The translations under genes and the position numbers were made by a program. Positions 36,063 to 47,988 of a stretch of 64,000 bases of DNA are shown here, piece by piece. How positions within the stretch are numbered: position 1 is the stretch's first letter; every line of letters begins with the position of its first letter. The notes under the pieces were generated by a model. The model ran no database searches, was not told the DNA's origin, and saw nothing but the letters and a program-made list of their open reading frames with translations. Where the stretch lies: NCBI RefSeq assembly GCF_028206995.1, contig NZ_JAQLFL010000002.1, positions 1-64,000 on the forward strand. Reading direction: 5' to 3'. This stretch comes from Collinsella aerofaciens (GTDB lineage: Bacteria > Actinomycetota > Coriobacteriia > Coriobacteriales > Coriobacteriaceae).

Positions 36063-36612
36063 TTACGAGCGCGAGAGCGAGACGGTCGCCTTCAGTGGAT
36101 TTTTAAACGCAGAGCGCCAGCGCATCCTGGCGGCTGCAACACCTGAGCGCCATGCGCAGATGGAGGCTGCCGAGGAGTCGCGCGCGGTCTATCGCGCGTG
36201 GAACGCGGTGTGCTCGGGCACGCGCGAGGGGCGGCATGTGACGGGCCTGCGCTACCTGCCCGAGTCCAATGAGCTGCTGGTATATCTCGACTCGCCCTCG
36301 TGGACGCAGGAAATGACGCTGTTGCGCGAGATCATCCGCGCGCGCATGGAGCGCGCCGGTGCGCATGTGGATGGCCTGGTGTTCAAAACCACCGCGCCCG
36401 GTCACACGCCGCCCGCCGCCAAGCAGCGCCTGCGCCCGGCGACGACCGAGCGCCCGCCGGCCCCGCACGCCGACCTAAGTGAGGCCGAGCGCACCGAGAT
36501 TGAGCGCCAAGTGGCGCCCATCAAAGACCGAAAACTGCGCGAGGCCCTCGAGAATGCCATGAGAGCCAGTGCCGAGTGGGCCAAGGGCGTGCAAAGCAAA
36601 AAAGAGCCTTAA
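36049..36612 (+). CDS. DUF721 / DciA-like protein
   Basis: The 187-residue protein lies between recF and gyrB, where DciA-type (DUF721) genes sit in Actinobacteria. It has the short conserved hydrophobic core (LLVYLDSPSWTQEMTLLREIIRARM). DciA helps load the DnaB helicase in bacteria lacking DnaC. The C-terminal half is basic, Pro/Ala-rich and probably flexible. The start is GTG inside the recF end. Confidence 0.8.
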   Translation: MRRANYERESETVAFSGFLNAERQRILAAATPERHAQMEAAEESRAVYRAWNAVCSGTREGRHVTGLRYLPESNELLVYLDSPSWTQEMTLLREIIRARMERAGAHVDGLVFKTTAPGHTPPAAKQRLRPATTERPPAPHADLSEAERTEIERQVAPIKDRKLREALENAMRASAEWAKGVQSKKEP

Positions 36613-36638
36613 ATCGCATCTGGTGGCCTTGTAGAGCC

Positions 36639-36668
36639 AAATACCCTCGTTCCCGAGGGTATTTTTTT
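36639..36668 (+). terminator. intrinsic terminator ending the dnaN-dciA unit
   Basis: AAATACCCTCG and CGAGGGTAT with the TTCC loop, then seven T. gyrB is therefore likely to have its own promoter. Confidence 0.92.
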
Positions 36669-36675
36669 ACGATAA

Positions 36676-38748
<2,073 letters not shown>

Positions 38749-38754
38749 CCTGTT

Positions 38755-38855
38755 CGGCTTTCCCAGCCACCGCACCTTCGCCCTCAATCGTCGGTCGCGT
38801 ACCCAAGTACGTTTCCCTCCTCTTTCGGGCGAATCTGCGGCACCTGGAAAAGCCG
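38755..38855. repeat. long-stem element with conserved 43-nt loop, copy E1 (between gyrB and gyrA)
   Basis: Arms at 38755-38783 and 38827-38855 pair in three blocks: CGGCTTT-C-CCAG, CCGCA and TTCGCCC with their complements. The 43-nt loop, read on the minus strand, holds AAAGAGGAGGGAA, a mini-hairpin CGTA-6 nt-TACG, and TACGCGACCGACGATTGA. The same loop, but different arms, occurs at 55448-55545. The remaining gap to gyrA carries GAGGAGG, the gyrA ribosome site. Confidence 0.75.
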
Positions 38856-38904
38856 TCTCCGTGGTAGGGAACTAATTAGACCACGCAAACCATGAGGAGG
38901 TAAC

Positions 38905-41646
38905 GTGGCAGACGATATCAACAATAACGAGGGTATGGACGAGGCCGGCGATGCCGGTATGCCCGATGATCTGAAGCGCCTGCTTGCCCGTGCTGAGCAG
39001 GGCGAGGACGGCGATCCGGACGCCTATAACCCCGATGCCGATGATGATGAGGAAGAGGACGACGACGGTGAGCTCGAGGAGAGCTTTGGCGAAGTCGATC
39101 GTGGCGCCTCGGCCGGCGAGGACATCAACGGCGGCCAGCTCCAGATTTCGGAGTTCGGTCGCGAGATGAAGCAGTCGTTCATCGAGTATTCGATGTCGGT
39201 TATCACAGCGCGTGCCCTGCCGGACGTGCGCGACGGCTTAAAGCCGGTACACCGCCGCATCCTGTACGCGATGAACGAGAGCGGCATCTACCCCAACCGC
39301 CCACACAAAAAGTCGGCCTGGACGGTCGGTGAAGTTATCGGTAAGTACCACCCGCACGGTGACTCTGCGGTCTACGAGGCCATGGTCCGCCTGGCGCAGT
39401 GGTTCTCCATGCGCACGCCGCTCATCGACGGTCACGGCAACTTCGGCAACATCGATGGCGACGGCGCGGCGGCCATGCGTTACACCGAGAGCCGCCTGGC
39501 CAAGCCCGCCATGGAACTGCTGCGTGACTTGCAGAAGGATACCGTCGACTGGCAGCCCAACTACGACGAATCGCTCGCCGAGCCCGTGGCACTGCCTGCG
39601 CGCTTCCCCAACCTGCTGGTCAACGGCAGCCAGGGCATCGCCGTCGGCATGGCCACCAACATCGCCCCGCATAACCTCACCGAGGCGATCGAGGCCACCT
39701 GCTACCTGATCGACAACCCCGACGCCACCGTCGACGAGCTCATGCAGATCATGCCCGGTCCGGACTTCCCCACCGGCGCCATCATCATGGGCAGCGCCGG
39801 CATTAAGCAGAGCTACGAGACCGGCCGCGGCTCCATTACCGTGCGTGCCAAGGCACATGTGGAGTCCACCAAGACCGGCCGCAGCCGCCTGGTCTTTACC
39901 GAGATTCCCTACATGGTCAACAAGGGCACCCTGCAGGAGAAGATCGCCCAACTCGTCAACGACAAGCGCATTGAGGGCATCTCGGATATGCGCGATGAGT
40001 CCAACCAGAAGGGCATCCGTCTGGTCATCGAGCTCAAGAAGGGCGTCATTCCGCAGGTCGTGCTCAACAACCTGTATAAGTACACCTCGCTGCAGACGAC
40101 CTTTGGCGCCAACAACCTGGCACTCGTCAACGGCGTTCCCAAATGCCTGAGCCTGCGCGAGATGCTGCAGCACTACATCGACCACCAGGTCGACGTCGTC
40201 ACCCGCCGCACCCGCTTCGACCTTAAGAAGGCCCAGGCCCGCGCGCATATCCTCGAGGGCTACCTGATGGCCCTTGACCATATCGACGAGGTCATCAGCA
40301 TCATCCGCTCCTCGCAGACCGACTCCGAGGCCAGCAGCCGACTGATCGAACGCTTTGGCTTTACGCCCGAGCAGACCACGGCCATCCTCGAGATGAAGCT
40401 GCGCCGCCTGACCGGCCTGGAGCGCGACAAGATCCAAGAAGAGTTGGACGGCCTGCGCCGCGCCATCGCCTACTACGAGGACCTGCTGGCGCACGAGGAG
40501 AAGATTCTGGGCGTCATCAAGGAAGAGATGCGCGAGATCTCCAAGAAGTTTGGCGACAAGCGCCGTACCGAAATCAGCCAGGTTGAGAAGGACCTGGATG
40601 TCGAGGACCTCATCGCCGACGAGGATATGGTCGTGACCATCACCCACACCGGCTACGTTAAGCGTATCCCAGTGGCTGCCTACCGTGCCCAGAAGCGCGG
40701 TGGCAAGGGCGTGTCGGGCGTCAACCTCAAAGAGGACGACGTTATCGATGAGATGTTCATCGCGTCCACGCACGAGTACGTGCTGTTCTTCTCGAGCAAG
40801 GGCAAGGTCTATCGCCTGAAGGTGCACGAGCTGCCGGTGGGTACGCGCCAGGCGCGCGGTACCGCGATCGTCAACCTGTTGCCCTTCGAGGAGGGCGAGA
40901 AGATCGCGAGCGTCATCAGCTGCCGCGAGTTCCCGGCCGACGAGTACCTGATGTTTGCCACCAAGAGTGGCATGGTCAAGAAGACCGTGATGAGCGCTTA
41001 CGATCGTAGCCGCCGTGATGGCCTGATCGCTATCAACCTGCGTGACGACGACGCGCTGCTGAACGTGCGCCGCGTGCGCGAGGGCGACAAGATTATCCTG
41101 GCCACCACCGCGGGCAAGGCGATCATGTTCTCCGAGGAGCAGGTGCGCGCCACCGGCCGCGATACCAGCGGCGTTCGCGGTATCGGTATGAAGGACGGCG
41201 TGAGCGTTCTGGGCATGGAAGTCACTAACGGCAACGGCGATCTGTTCGTCATCACCGAGCGCGGCTACGGCAAACGCACGCCGGTTGCGGACTACCCGGA
41301 GCAGAATCGCGGCGGCCAGGGTGTCTACACCATCCAAATGACCGAGCGTAAGGGTAACCTTGCGGCCATGAAGACGGTGGGTCCGCAGCACGAGCTGTTC
41401 ATCGTGACGGAGGGCGCGACGGTCATTCGCGTTAAGACCGACGAGATCAGCCAGACTGGCCGCGCCACCCAGGGCGTCAAGATGATGACCGTCGACGACA
41501 ACGACCGCATCTGCGCCGTAGCCCGCATGACGGCGGCCAAAGAGAAGCCCGAGGGCGAAGGTGCCGAGGCCGCAGCCGACGCCGAAGAGGCTCCAGTCGA
41601 CCTAGGCGACGGCAACGACATGCCGGAGGATCTCCTCGACGAGTAA
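38905..41646 (+). CDS. gyrA: DNA gyrase subunit A
   Basis: GyrA breaks and rejoins DNA through Tyr193 ([10 protein letters not shown]). The quinolone-resistance region reads [14 protein letters not shown] with Ser154 and Glu158 (E. coli Ser83 and Asp87 positions), the wild-type-like state. The C-terminal beta-pinwheel has the GyrA box as QKRGGKG. At 913 residues it is longer than usual because of an acidic N-terminal extension of about 80 residues (poly-Asp/Glu at about 40-62) and an acidic tail. GAGGAGG precedes the GTG start. Confidence 0.97.
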   Translation: MADDINNNEGMDEAGDAGMPDDLKRLLARAEQGEDGDPDAYNPDADDDEEEDDDGELEESFGEVDRGASAGEDINGGQLQISEFGREMKQSFIEYSMSVITARALPDVRDGLKPVHRRILYAMNESGIYPNRPHKKSAWTVGEVIGKYHPHGDSAVYEAMVRLAQWFSMRTPLIDGHGNFGNIDGDGAAAMRYTESRLAKPAMELLRDLQKDTVDWQPNYDESLAEPVALPARFPNLLVNGSQGIAVGMATNIAPHNLTEAIEATCYLIDNPDATVDELMQIMPGPDFPTGAIIMGSAGIKQSYETGRGSITVRAKAHVESTKTGRSRLVFTEIPYMVNKGTLQEKIAQLVNDKRIEGISDMRDESNQKGIRLVIELKKGVIPQVVLNNLYKYTSLQTTFGANNLALVNGVPKCLSLREMLQHYIDHQVDVVTRRTRFDLKKAQARAHILEGYLMALDHIDEVISIIRSSQTDSEASSRLIERFGFTPEQTTAILEMKLRRLTGLERDKIQEELDGLRRAIAYYEDLLAHEEKILGVIKEEMREISKKFGDKRRTEISQVEKDLDVEDLIADEDMVVTITHTGYVKRIPVAAYRAQKRGGKGVSGVNLKEDDVIDEMFIASTHEYVLFFSSKGKVYRLKVHELPVGTRQARGTAIVNLLPFEEGEKIASVISCREFPADEYLMFATKSGMVKKTVMSAYDRSRRDGLIAINLRDDDALLNVRRVREGDKIILATTAGKAIMFSEEQVRATGRDTSGVRGIGMKDGVSVLGMEVTNGNGDLFVITERGYGKRTPVADYPEQNRGGQGVYTIQMTERKGNLAAMKTVGPQHELFIVTEGATVIRVKTDEISQTGRATQGVKMMTVDDNDRICAVARMTAAKEKPEGEGAEAAADAEEAPVDLGDGNDMPEDLLDE

Positions 41647-41685
41647 GAGACCCTAGCGGTAGAAAATATCAGACCCCATATATCG

Positions 41686-41718
41686 GCGGTCGGCGCACTG
41701 CGCGCCGACCGCTTTTTT
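41686..41718 (+). terminator. intrinsic terminator of gyrA
   Basis: GCGGTCGGCGC/GCGCCGACCGC with a short loop, followed by six T. Confidence 0.9.
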
Positions 41719-41822
41719 GACAACCTTGGACCCCGTGCCCGCTCGGCGGGCACACTCCAAAGTTTTTCAAAAAAGTTGTTGACGCGCGCGTAACGACTCG
41801 TCTAATATATCCCTTGCGCGAT

Positions 41823-41899
41823 GGACCTGTAGCTCAGTTGGTTAGAGCGTCCGGCTGATAACCGGGAGGTCACAAGTTCGAATCTTGTCAGGTCCACCA
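41823..41899 (+). tRNA. tRNA-Ile (anticodon GAT), CCA encoded
   Basis: A full cloverleaf on the plus strand: acceptor GGACCTG/CAGGTCC, D-arm AGCTCAGTTGGTTAGAGC, anticodon loop CTGATAA, T-arm CAAGTTCGAATCTTG, and ACCA at the end. It stands alone, outside an rRNA operon. Unlike three other tRNAs here it has no hairpin array beside it. Confidence 0.97.
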
Positions 41900-41910
41900 T
41901 CAAAACTGTT

Positions 41911-41945
41911 AAAAGCCTCGGGGCAATTGCCTCGAGGCTTTTTTC
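41911..41945 (+). terminator. intrinsic terminator after tRNA-Ile
   Basis: AAAAGCCTCG-G-GGCAATTGCC-T-CGAGGCTTTTTT, a stem with one mismatch and a T-run. Confidence 0.9.
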
Positions 41946-42084
41946 TTAGCCACAGAAGGTAGTCAAAAAAGCTCTGTCCCAAATTAACTACTTTGATTTT
42001 GTGTGCTACGCGAAAGTTTGGGTAGTATAGCTATTCAACGCGGCGGGCCGCCGCGTGTTAACCGCTACGTACCGGAGGTGTTCC

Positions 42085-42585
42085 ATGGTTCGTGTCGACA
42101 TAGAGACCATCGTCATGGCCGCCGGTCCCGTGCCATCGCTTATCGTGCTTCGCGAACGCTGCAGCAAGTCGGATTCCCCCGCGCCGCTGCGCTCCCTCTC
42201 CATCCAGACTGGCTCGTTTGAGGCTGCGGCAATCAGCCGCGGCATCGACAGCGGACGCGCCGATCGCCCGATTACCCATGACCTGTTGCTCGATACTGTT
42301 GGCGCCCTGGGCGCCAAGCTCGAGCGCATCGAGATCGTTCGCGCCGAGCCGCCGGTGTTCTACGCGACGATTGTCGTACTGGCCGATGGTGACGAGCGCA
42401 AGATCGATGCCCGTCCCAGTGATGCCATTGCCCTTGCCGTGCGCAGCAATGCCCCCATGTTTGTGGAGGACGACATCATGAATCGCCTGGGCACTGTTTC
42501 TGCCCATACCGAGGAAGTTGACGACGAGCAGGAGTTCGAGAAGTTCGACGAGTTCGTCCATACGCTCTCGCCCGATGACTTCTAA
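42085..42585 (+). CDS. bifunctional nuclease (BFN, DUF151) domain protein
   Basis: The 166-residue protein has the BFN/DUF151 fold seen in bacterial and plant nucleases. Conserved words are RPITHDLLLDTVGALGAKLERIEIV, FYATIVV and DARPSDAIALAVRSNAPMFV. An acidic tail follows. GGAGGTGTTCC fixes the ATG at 42085; the frame opens ten codons earlier. In its leader lies a GC-rich palindrome (about 42038-42057). It begins a three-gene unit with two unidentified genes. Confidence 0.88.
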   Translation: MVRVDIETIVMAAGPVPSLIVLRERCSKSDSPAPLRSLSIQTGSFEAAAISRGIDSGRADRPITHDLLLDTVGALGAKLERIEIVRAEPPVFYATIVVLADGDERKIDARPSDAIALAVRSNAPMFVEDDIMNRLGTVSAHTEEVDDEQEFEKFDEFVHTLSPDDF

Positions 42586-42975
42586 ATGCGGGGCGGCCAG
42601 GATGCGGAGCGTTCGCTGATGGCCGGCGGTATGTCGGCTGAGGCGGCTGCGATCGCCCGCGAGGCCCAGATGCGCTCGGAGGCTTCTGAGGCGGCTCGCA
42701 TTGCCTATGTGACGCAGGCCCGCACGCTCCGCGAGCGCCGCGGCTCGTTTATCAAGATGGTTGTCGTCTCCGCCCTTGTCGCGGCAATCTGCTCACGCCT
42801 TCGTGGTACAGTTGGTGCGCTTGGGTTTTCGATCTCTACGGGCCTGGTGATTTGGGGCGTGGTCGATGCAGTCATGCTGACCAGTCAGATCAAGGTGCTC
42901 GACAAGCGCGCGGCGGACATGATGCGCACCCGCGACGCTGCCGCCAAGATCGCCGCCGAGGCACAAGAACTGTAA
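42586..42975 (+). CDS. small membrane protein, unidentified
   Basis: The 129-residue protein has an Ala/Arg/Glu-rich helical N-terminus (about 1-52, likely coiled coil), two hydrophobic helices (about 56-70 and 76-97) and a charged helical C-terminus. The ATG directly follows the stop of the BFN gene (TAA-ATG), so the two are translationally coupled. No family recognised. Confidence 0.75.
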   Translation: MRGGQDAERSLMAGGMSAEAAAIAREAQMRSEASEAARIAYVTQARTLRERRGSFIKMVVVSALVAAICSRLRGTVGALGFSISTGLVIWGVVDAVMLTSQIKVLDKRAADMMRTRDAAAKIAAEAQEL

Positions 42976-43005
42976 CGACGTCAGACTCGATGGGAAGGTC
43001 TAAAG

Positions 43006-43455
43006 ATGGCACAGGATATGCAGGATGCCGGTAACGTCTCCGCCGAGCTCGACGCCATGGTGTGCGATCTGATCGGCGCGTTCTTGGACGACCTTGCCGC
43101 CGGTGAAAACCCTGGCGTGGTCGTGGCAATTGAGGATGCTGCTTCCAACCGTTATCTGGCGGCGCTCGACGAGGACGGCGAAGAGGCGTGCCTGGAGGCG
43201 GCCACCAACTTTATCTCCGAGCACAAGATGGGTCTTAAGGACGAGGGCCTGGGCCGTATCGCTCGCTATGCCATCGGCTACACCGGCTGCGTCGAGATTG
43301 ACGGCGGCTATCACGATGCTCTGCTCGTGAGCTTCTTCGAAACCACGCTCGAGAGCGGTTTTTCGGCATATGTGCTGTATGAGGGCATGGGCGCCGGCGA
43401 TGGTTTTATGTGGAGCGACCCTGAACCTGCAGGTGAGGAAACCCCTCTCATCTAA
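43006..43455 (+). CDS. conserved hypothetical acidic protein
   Basis: The 149-residue protein is soluble and acidic, with no signal or membrane segment. Phrases such as DAMVCDLIGAFLDDLAAGEN, VVVAIEDAASNRY and ARYAIGYTGCVEIDGGYHDA suggest a compact alpha/beta fold. It follows the membrane protein gene by 30 bases and lies upstream of typA. Function unknown. Confidence 0.75.
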   Translation: MAQDMQDAGNVSAELDAMVCDLIGAFLDDLAAGENPGVVVAIEDAASNRYLAALDEDGEEACLEAATNFISEHKMGLKDEGLGRIARYAIGYTGCVEIDGGYHDALLVSFFETTLESGFSAYVLYEGMGAGDGFMWSDPEPAGEETPLI

Positions 43456-43572
43456 AATCGCTAAAATAAACGAGTTTTCGGTAAAAGGCTCAATATTCCC
43501 GCCGAGCGTTGCATTGCTGGGTGGGTCGCATACGCGTGCCGGTTGTATATAGATAGAAGATAGGGGAACTAC

Positions 43573-45411
43573 ATGCGCGTAGACAATCTGAGGAACATCG
43601 CCATCATCGCTCACGTCGACCATGGCAAGACGACGATGGTCGACAAGCTCCTGCGTGCCACGGACGCCTTCCGTGCCAACCAGCAGGTCGAGGACCGCGT
43701 CCTGGATTCCAACGACCAGGAGCGCGAGCGCGGCATTACGATTCTCGCCAAGAACATCTCTATCGAGTACAAGGACGTCAAGATCAACGTCATCGACACC
43801 CCGGGCCACGCCGACTTTGGCGGCGAGGTCGAGCGCGTGCTGCGTATGGCCGACGGCGCCCTGCTGCTGGTCGACGCCTTTGAGGGCCCCATGCCCCAGA
43901 CCCGCTTCGTGCTGCGTCACGCTATCGACACCGGCCTTAAGATCATGATCGTCATCAACAAGATCGACCGTCCGGGCGCCAACCCCGAGAAGGCCTACAA
44001 CGACTGCCTGGACCTCATGGCCGACCTGGGCGCCACCGACGACCAGCTTGAGTTCGCCATGGAGCACGTGGTCTACGCCAGCGCCATGAATGGCTTTGCC
44101 CGCCTTGATCCCAACGACGGCAACATGGACATGTATCCGCTGCTCGATATGATCATCGACGACATGCCCGCGCCCGAGGTTGACGAGAACGCTCCGCTGG
44201 CCATGCAGTGCGTGACCATCGACCACTCCAACTTCGTTGGCCGTATCGGCATCGGTCGCGTGTATTCCGGCGCCATCCATCAGGGCGACCAGATTCTGGT
44301 TGTGAAGAACGACGGCTCCAGCGCCACCGCTACCGTCAAGCAGCTCTTTACCTTCGACTACCTGGGCCGCACCGAGTGCCAGGAAGTCGGCGCCGGCGAC
44401 ATCGCCGCCGTCGTGGGCATCGACCGCACCGATATCGGCGATGTCTACACCGATCCCGAGAACCCCGTCGAGCTCGAGCCCATCGAGATCGACCCGCCGA
44501 CCCTGTCCATCGTCTTCGAGGCTTCGACCTCCCCGCTCGTCGGTCGCGACGGAGACATCGTGGGCGCCCGTCAGCTCAAGGAGCGCCTGTTCAACGAGGC
44601 CGAGAACAACGTGACCATGAAGATCGAGGAGCTCGAGGACAAGAGCGGCGTCGAGGTCTCGGGCCGCGGCATTCTGCACCTGTCCGTTCTGATGGAGTCC
44701 ATGCGCCGCGAGGGCTTTGAGTTCCAGGTCGGCCGTCCCCGCGTTCTGTTTAAGAAGGACGAGAACGGCAACAAGATGGAGCCTGTCGAGCAGGCCGTCG
44801 TTGAGTGCCCGGACGAGTACTCGGGCAAGGTCGTTGAGGTCTTCGGTACCTCCGGTGGCATCATGACGAGCATGGATACCTCGGGTATCGTGACGCACCT
44901 CGAGTTTAAGATCCCGACCCGCGGCATCATGGGCCTTAAGAACCGCATCATGAACGTCACCCACGGCGAGGGCGTGTTCTACCACACCTTCCTGGAGTAC
45001 GGTCCCTACGCCGGCGAGATCGGCAACCGTCAGAACGGCGCAATGATCTCCATGACCACCGAGAAGGCCGTTGCCTATGCTCTGGGTACGCTGCAGGAGC
45101 GCGGCCAGCTTTTTGTTGAGCCGGGCACCGAGTGCTACGAGGGCATGATCGTGGGCGAGCGCAGCAAGGCTGGCGACATGGTCGTCAACATCGCCCGTAC
45201 CAAGAACCTGGGCAACCAGCGTTCCTCGACCTCCGATATCTCCGTTCAGCTGGTGCCGCCCCGCACCTTCTCGCTGGAGGAGGCGCTGGAGTACATCGCC
45301 GACGACGAGCTGGTTGAGATTACCCCCAAGAACATCCGCCTGCGCAAGCGCCTGCTCAACGCCACCGACCGCAAGAAGGCCGCCGTCCGCGCCGGCCAGG
45401 TCAACAAATAA
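43573..45411 (+). CDS. typA: ribosome-associated GTPase TypA/BipA
   Basis: TypA is a translational GTPase close to EF-G and LepA that aids ribosome assembly and stress survival. The 612-residue protein has the G motifs [35 protein letters not shown] and NKIDRPGA, then an EF-G-like region ([14 protein letters not shown]) and the BipA-specific C-terminus ([16 protein letters not shown]). The start is the ATG of [17 protein letters not shown]; upstream is AGGGGAACT. Confidence 0.97.
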   Translation: MRVDNLRNIAIIAHVDHGKTTMVDKLLRATDAFRANQQVEDRVLDSNDQERERGITILAKNISIEYKDVKINVIDTPGHADFGGEVERVLRMADGALLLVDAFEGPMPQTRFVLRHAIDTGLKIMIVINKIDRPGANPEKAYNDCLDLMADLGATDDQLEFAMEHVVYASAMNGFARLDPNDGNMDMYPLLDMIIDDMPAPEVDENAPLAMQCVTIDHSNFVGRIGIGRVYSGAIHQGDQILVVKNDGSSATATVKQLFTFDYLGRTECQEVGAGDIAAVVGIDRTDIGDVYTDPENPVELEPIEIDPPTLSIVFEASTSPLVGRDGDIVGARQLKERLFNEAENNVTMKIEELEDKSGVEVSGRGILHLSVLMESMRREGFEFQVGRPRVLFKKDENGNKMEPVEQAVVECPDEYSGKVVEVFGTSGGIMTSMDTSGIVTHLEFKIPTRGIMGLKNRIMNVTHGEGVFYHTFLEYGPYAGEIGNRQNGAMISMTTEKAVAYALGTLQERGQLFVEPGTECYEGMIVGERSKAGDMVVNIARTKNLGNQRSSTSDISVQLVPPRTFSLEEALEYIADDELVEITPKNIRLRKRLLNATDRKKAAVRAGQVNK

Positions 45412-45438
45412 GCGCTGGACTTTATAGCGTCTAACAAG

Positions 45439-45473
45439 AAAGGGCGTCGACCGTAATGGTCGGCGCCCTTTTT
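45439..45473 (+). terminator. intrinsic terminator of typA
   Basis: AAGGGCG-T-CGACC and GGTCG-G-CGCCCTT with a five-base loop, followed by TTTTT. Confidence 0.9.
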
Positions 45474-45499
45474 GTGCATAGGGACTGAGCTGGTCTGCA

Positions 45500-45532
45500 C
45501 CACCACAAAGGTGCCTGGTCCCTTTGTGGTGG
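45500..45532. terminator. hairpin between convergent typA and the bactofilin-like gene
   Basis: A perfect 12-bp stem CCACCACAAAGG/CCTTTGTGGTGG with the nine-base loop TGCCTGGTC. There is no T-run on either side, so termination is only possible. The loop sequence looks like a dispersed repeat. Confidence 0.5.
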
Positions 45533-45539
45533 TTGGCGG

Positions 45540-46685
45540 CTAAGCGGTGGGGAGTCCTGGCGTGTTAGCCGGCTGCTGCGGCTTGACGCGGGCGTTGCGC
45601 CAGATGATTTGGATGATGTAACCGAGCATAAAGACAAAGGCCACGCCGCTGATGAAGTCACCTACGAGGGGAAGCCCCGTGAGGGCGCCTGCGATTACGC
45701 CGCCCACGGCTGCCATGGCGTAGCGGTTTTGGTTGTGTCCAACCATGCGGGCGATCGCGCACCCCGCAAAGGCACTCGACATCAACGCGATGCCGATAAC
45801 GCCGCACAAGAGGGTTCCGGCAAGCGACAGACCAGCGATAGAGATAATCAGCAGTAGGACGGCGGGGACGATAGCAATCGTGCCCAGAAGACCGCTCACC
45901 CACAGGGGCATGGAGCGCTGGTGGAGCATGCCGGCGGCGCTGGCGGTCGCGCGCGGAAAGATGAGCTCGAGCAGCAGAGCGACAAAGCAGGTCGAGAGTG
46001 CCGCGGCGACGATACCGCCGATGACATCGTTAACGGTGGAAGTATCCTCGTTCTCGGTGCGGTCGATCTTGAGCGCACCGACCTCGGCTCCCGCGGCGCG
46101 CTCGGGGTCCTCGGAGACGTGCGCGTTCACGGTGCCGGTGATGTGGGCGTTCTTGCCCAGGATGAGCTTGTCGGCCCAAACCTCGACATCGCCCTTGACG
46201 GTGCCATCGATGGTCACCGTGTCGCCCGCAAGCGCTGCCGACTTGGTGGAGCCTCGCAGGGCAACCGTCTCGCCTATCGCGTAGAAACAGTTGGCGGTGC
46301 TGTCGGAATTGAGCACGACATGCTGGCCAGCGACGGTCACGCTGCCATCAACCGTGGTCTTGGCAATGTCGATGGTGCGTGCCGCCAGACGGACGGCGCC
46401 GCCCACTGTGCAGTCACGGATCGAGAGGGTATCGCCCGCGGCGATGATATCGCGGCCGATGGACACATCATCCAAGTTGAGGGCCTGACCTGCCCAGTAC
46501 AGGTCACCTTCGACGCCGGACGGATTGGCGTCATTGTCGGTCGCAAGTACGTTTCCTGCGGTGTCCGTGCCGGCGAACGACGCCGTGGGAAGCACGGTGA
46601 TCGCCAGCGCGATGAGCGCGAATAGGATGGTGATGCGGCCCCATGCTTTACGGCGCTGGGTCAACGGGAGTTGATTGCAGGGCAT
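45540..46685 (-). CDS. bactofilin-like (polymer-forming) membrane protein
   Basis: The 381-residue protein has a signal or anchor helix (about 17-38). A right-handed beta-helix region follows of short repeats such as GGAVRLAARTIDIAKTTVDG and GDTVTIDGTVKGDVEVWADK, typical of bactofilin/polymer-forming domains, then four hydrophobic helices in the C-terminal half (about 215-360). Such proteins may form a scaffold at the envelope. GAAGG precedes the ATG at 46685; the longer frame to 46733 lacks a site. Confidence 0.8.
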   Translation of the reverse strand: MPCNQLPLTQRRKAWGRITILFALIALAITVLPTASFAGTDTAGNVLATDNDANPSGVEGDLYWAGQALNLDDVSIGRDIIAAGDTLSIRDCTVGGAVRLAARTIDIAKTTVDGSVTVAGQHVVLNSDSTANCFYAIGETVALRGSTKSAALAGDTVTIDGTVKGDVEVWADKLILGKNAHITGTVNAHVSEDPERAAGAEVGALKIDRTENEDTSTVNDVIGGIVAAALSTCFVALLLELIFPRATASAAGMLHQRSMPLWVSGLLGTIAIVPAVLLLIISIAGLSLAGTLLCGVIGIALMSSAFAGCAIARMVGHNQNRYAMAAVGGVIAGALTGLPLVGDFISGVAFVFMLGYIIQIIWRNARVKPQQPANTPGLPTA

Positions 46686-46791
46686 AGTGAATCCTTCGTT
46701 AGATACTCGGCATATACCTAACAGGGTACCCAACGCGTGGGCGCTCTAAAAGAACCTCTCGGTTGCATTTCGAAGGATGAGCCCGCGCTAC

Positions 46792-47481
46792 CTACTTTTT
46801 GCGATGCAAAAAGCGTGCGATGTCATCCTCGGTGGGGCTTTTGATATCAAAGCGCAGCGACAGCCAGCGTAGTCCCATGGTCACCACGACGCAAACGACC
46901 AGTGCGACGACATTGCTGACCAAGCCGCTCATGACAAGGCAAACATAGCTTGCCGATCCGGCGATGGCCGCGATGGCATAGAAGTTGGTGCGCTGGAAGA
47001 TACCCGGCACCACACCCATAAAACCATCTCGCAGCATGCCGCCGCCCACCGCGGTAAAAAAGCCCATCATGATGCACACCGCCGGCGCAAAGCCGTAGAC
47101 CAGCGCCTTGTCTGCGCCGGTTGCCGCATAAATACCCACCGAGATGATATCGAGCAGGGGAATGAGCTTTTCGGGCTTGTCGACGATTGCCGGGAAGATG
47201 TAGATGATGGCCGCGGTGGCGATGGAGAGCGGGAGCGCCATCGGTTGGTTGAGGATGTAGACGTTGCCCACCTGCAGCGTCATATCGCGCAAAAGACCGC
47301 CGCCCAGTCCACAGACCACGGCGAGCGCGACGGCGCCCACCAGGTCGAGTTTGTGCTCGCGTGCGACCAACACGCCCGAGATCGATGCCGCGACGACGGC
47401 GAACATCTCGAGCCAAAACGGGATGGCAACCATGGCATCCGAGGCGTGTGCGGTAACGATCATAGCGGCGGCAACGGGCAA
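46792..47481 (-). CDS. TRIC-type (UPF0126/YicG) potassium channel-like membrane protein
   Basis: The 229-residue protein has seven hydrophobic segments and two copies of the UPF0126 signature: GLGGGLLRDMTL and AVGGGMLRDGFMG, the duplicated repeat typical of prokaryotic TRIC channels. These form trimers and pass K+ ions in tested members. The start is TTG at 47481 with AAAGGA seven bases upstream; the next ATG is at 47463. It stands alone. Confidence 0.85.
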   Translation of the reverse strand: MPVAAAMIVTAHASDAMVAIPFWLEMFAVVAASISGVLVAREHKLDLVGAVALAVVCGLGGGLLRDMTLQVGNVYILNQPMALPLSIATAAIIYIFPAIVDKPEKLIPLLDIISVGIYAATGADKALVYGFAPAVCIMMGFFTAVGGGMLRDGFMGVVPGIFQRTNFYAIAAIAGSASYVCLVMSGLVSNVVALVVCVVVTMGLRWLSLRFDIKSPTEDDIARFLHRKK

Positions 47482-47637
47482 GATGGGGTCCTTTGAGTTA
47501 CGGGTTTAGACAATGCCCGTACATAGTACATGTTCGGCGCCGATTGCGACCCTATTGCTCGGCAAACGGTCGGGACTGGGTACGGTCATAGGTTCCATGT
47601 TTGGGGATCCGGGTTGATGCTGAACGCGATGGGGGCG
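47482..47637. other. non-coding upstream region of the TRIC gene
   Basis: No supported gene. It carries the TRIC promoter on the minus strand. It runs into the tRNA-Ser hairpin array, so 47482-47849 together form a gene-free stretch of 368 bases. Confidence 0.5.
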
Positions 47638-47787
47638 TGGTCGAATAGGAGGGATGTCCAAATTTTGAGCTTTGCTCAAAATTTATCCGGTCGGCTTACG
47701 CCGACCGCGCTGCGCTAAAAACGCGCCACTGGCGCGTTTTCTTTACGCTTTGCGCCCTGGCGGGTTCGAATCCCTCCTCCTCCGCCG
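47638..47787. repeat. tRNA-Ser-associated hairpin array (copy L3)
   Basis: The right edge (47762-47786) is an exact 25-base inverted copy of the 3' end of the adjacent tRNA-Ser(CGA), from the T-arm to the discriminator base. The left edge (TGGTCGAATAGGAGGGAT) is a decayed copy in the other orientation. Between lie perfect hairpins: AAATTTTGAG-CTTTG-CTCAAAATTT (47660-47684), CGGTCGG-CTTA-CGCCGACCG-like (47688-47707), and AAAACGCGCC-ACT-GGCGCGTTTT (to 47740). The T-arm is preceded by GCGCCCTGG, close to GCACCCTGT at L2 and GCGCCCCGA at L1. Confidence 0.65.
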
Positions 47788-47808
47788 TATTTGCTTGTAA
47801 GGGACTTA

Positions 47809-47838
47809 AAAGAAAAAAGCCCCCGATCTGGGAGCTTT
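47809..47838 (-). terminator. intrinsic terminator after tRNA-Ser(CGA)
   Basis: On the minus strand, an imperfect stem AAAGCTCCC...GGGGGCTTTTTT with a T-run. Confidence 0.75.
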
Positions 47839-47849
47839 CTCAACCAAAA

Positions 47850-47940
47850 TGGCGGAGGAGGAGGGATTCGAACCCTCGTGACCTTATACAGGCCAAACGG
47901 TTTTCGAGACCGCCGCATTCAACCACTCTGCCACCCCTCC
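47850..47940 (-). tRNA. tRNA-Ser (anticodon CGA), CCA encoded
   Basis: A 91-base class II cloverleaf with a long variable arm: acceptor GGAGGGG/CTCCTCC, anticodon loop CTCGAAA, T-arm GAGGGTTCGAATCCCTC, then G and CCA. It reads TCG. Another tRNA-Ser gene lies 48 bases upstream. Confidence 0.96.
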
Positions 47941-47951
47941 GCGTGGGGTAA

Positions 47952-47980
47952 AAACAAAGCAGGCTCGAAGGCCTGCTTTG
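47952..47980 (-). terminator. intrinsic terminator between the two tRNA-Ser genes
   Basis: AAAGCAGGC/GCCTGCTTT around CTTCGA on the minus strand, then GTTTTT. Confidence 0.85.
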
Positions 47981-47988
47981 GAATTAAC

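Noticed and set aside
38777..38833. E1 as a simple transcription terminator of gyrB
   Set aside because: No T-run follows, and the conserved loop recurs elsewhere with different arms, which a terminator would not need.
39344..39390. Possible quinolone-resistance change in GyrA (Glu at the position of E. coli Asp87)
   Set aside because: Glu is the normal residue here in many Gram-positives and Ser154 is intact.
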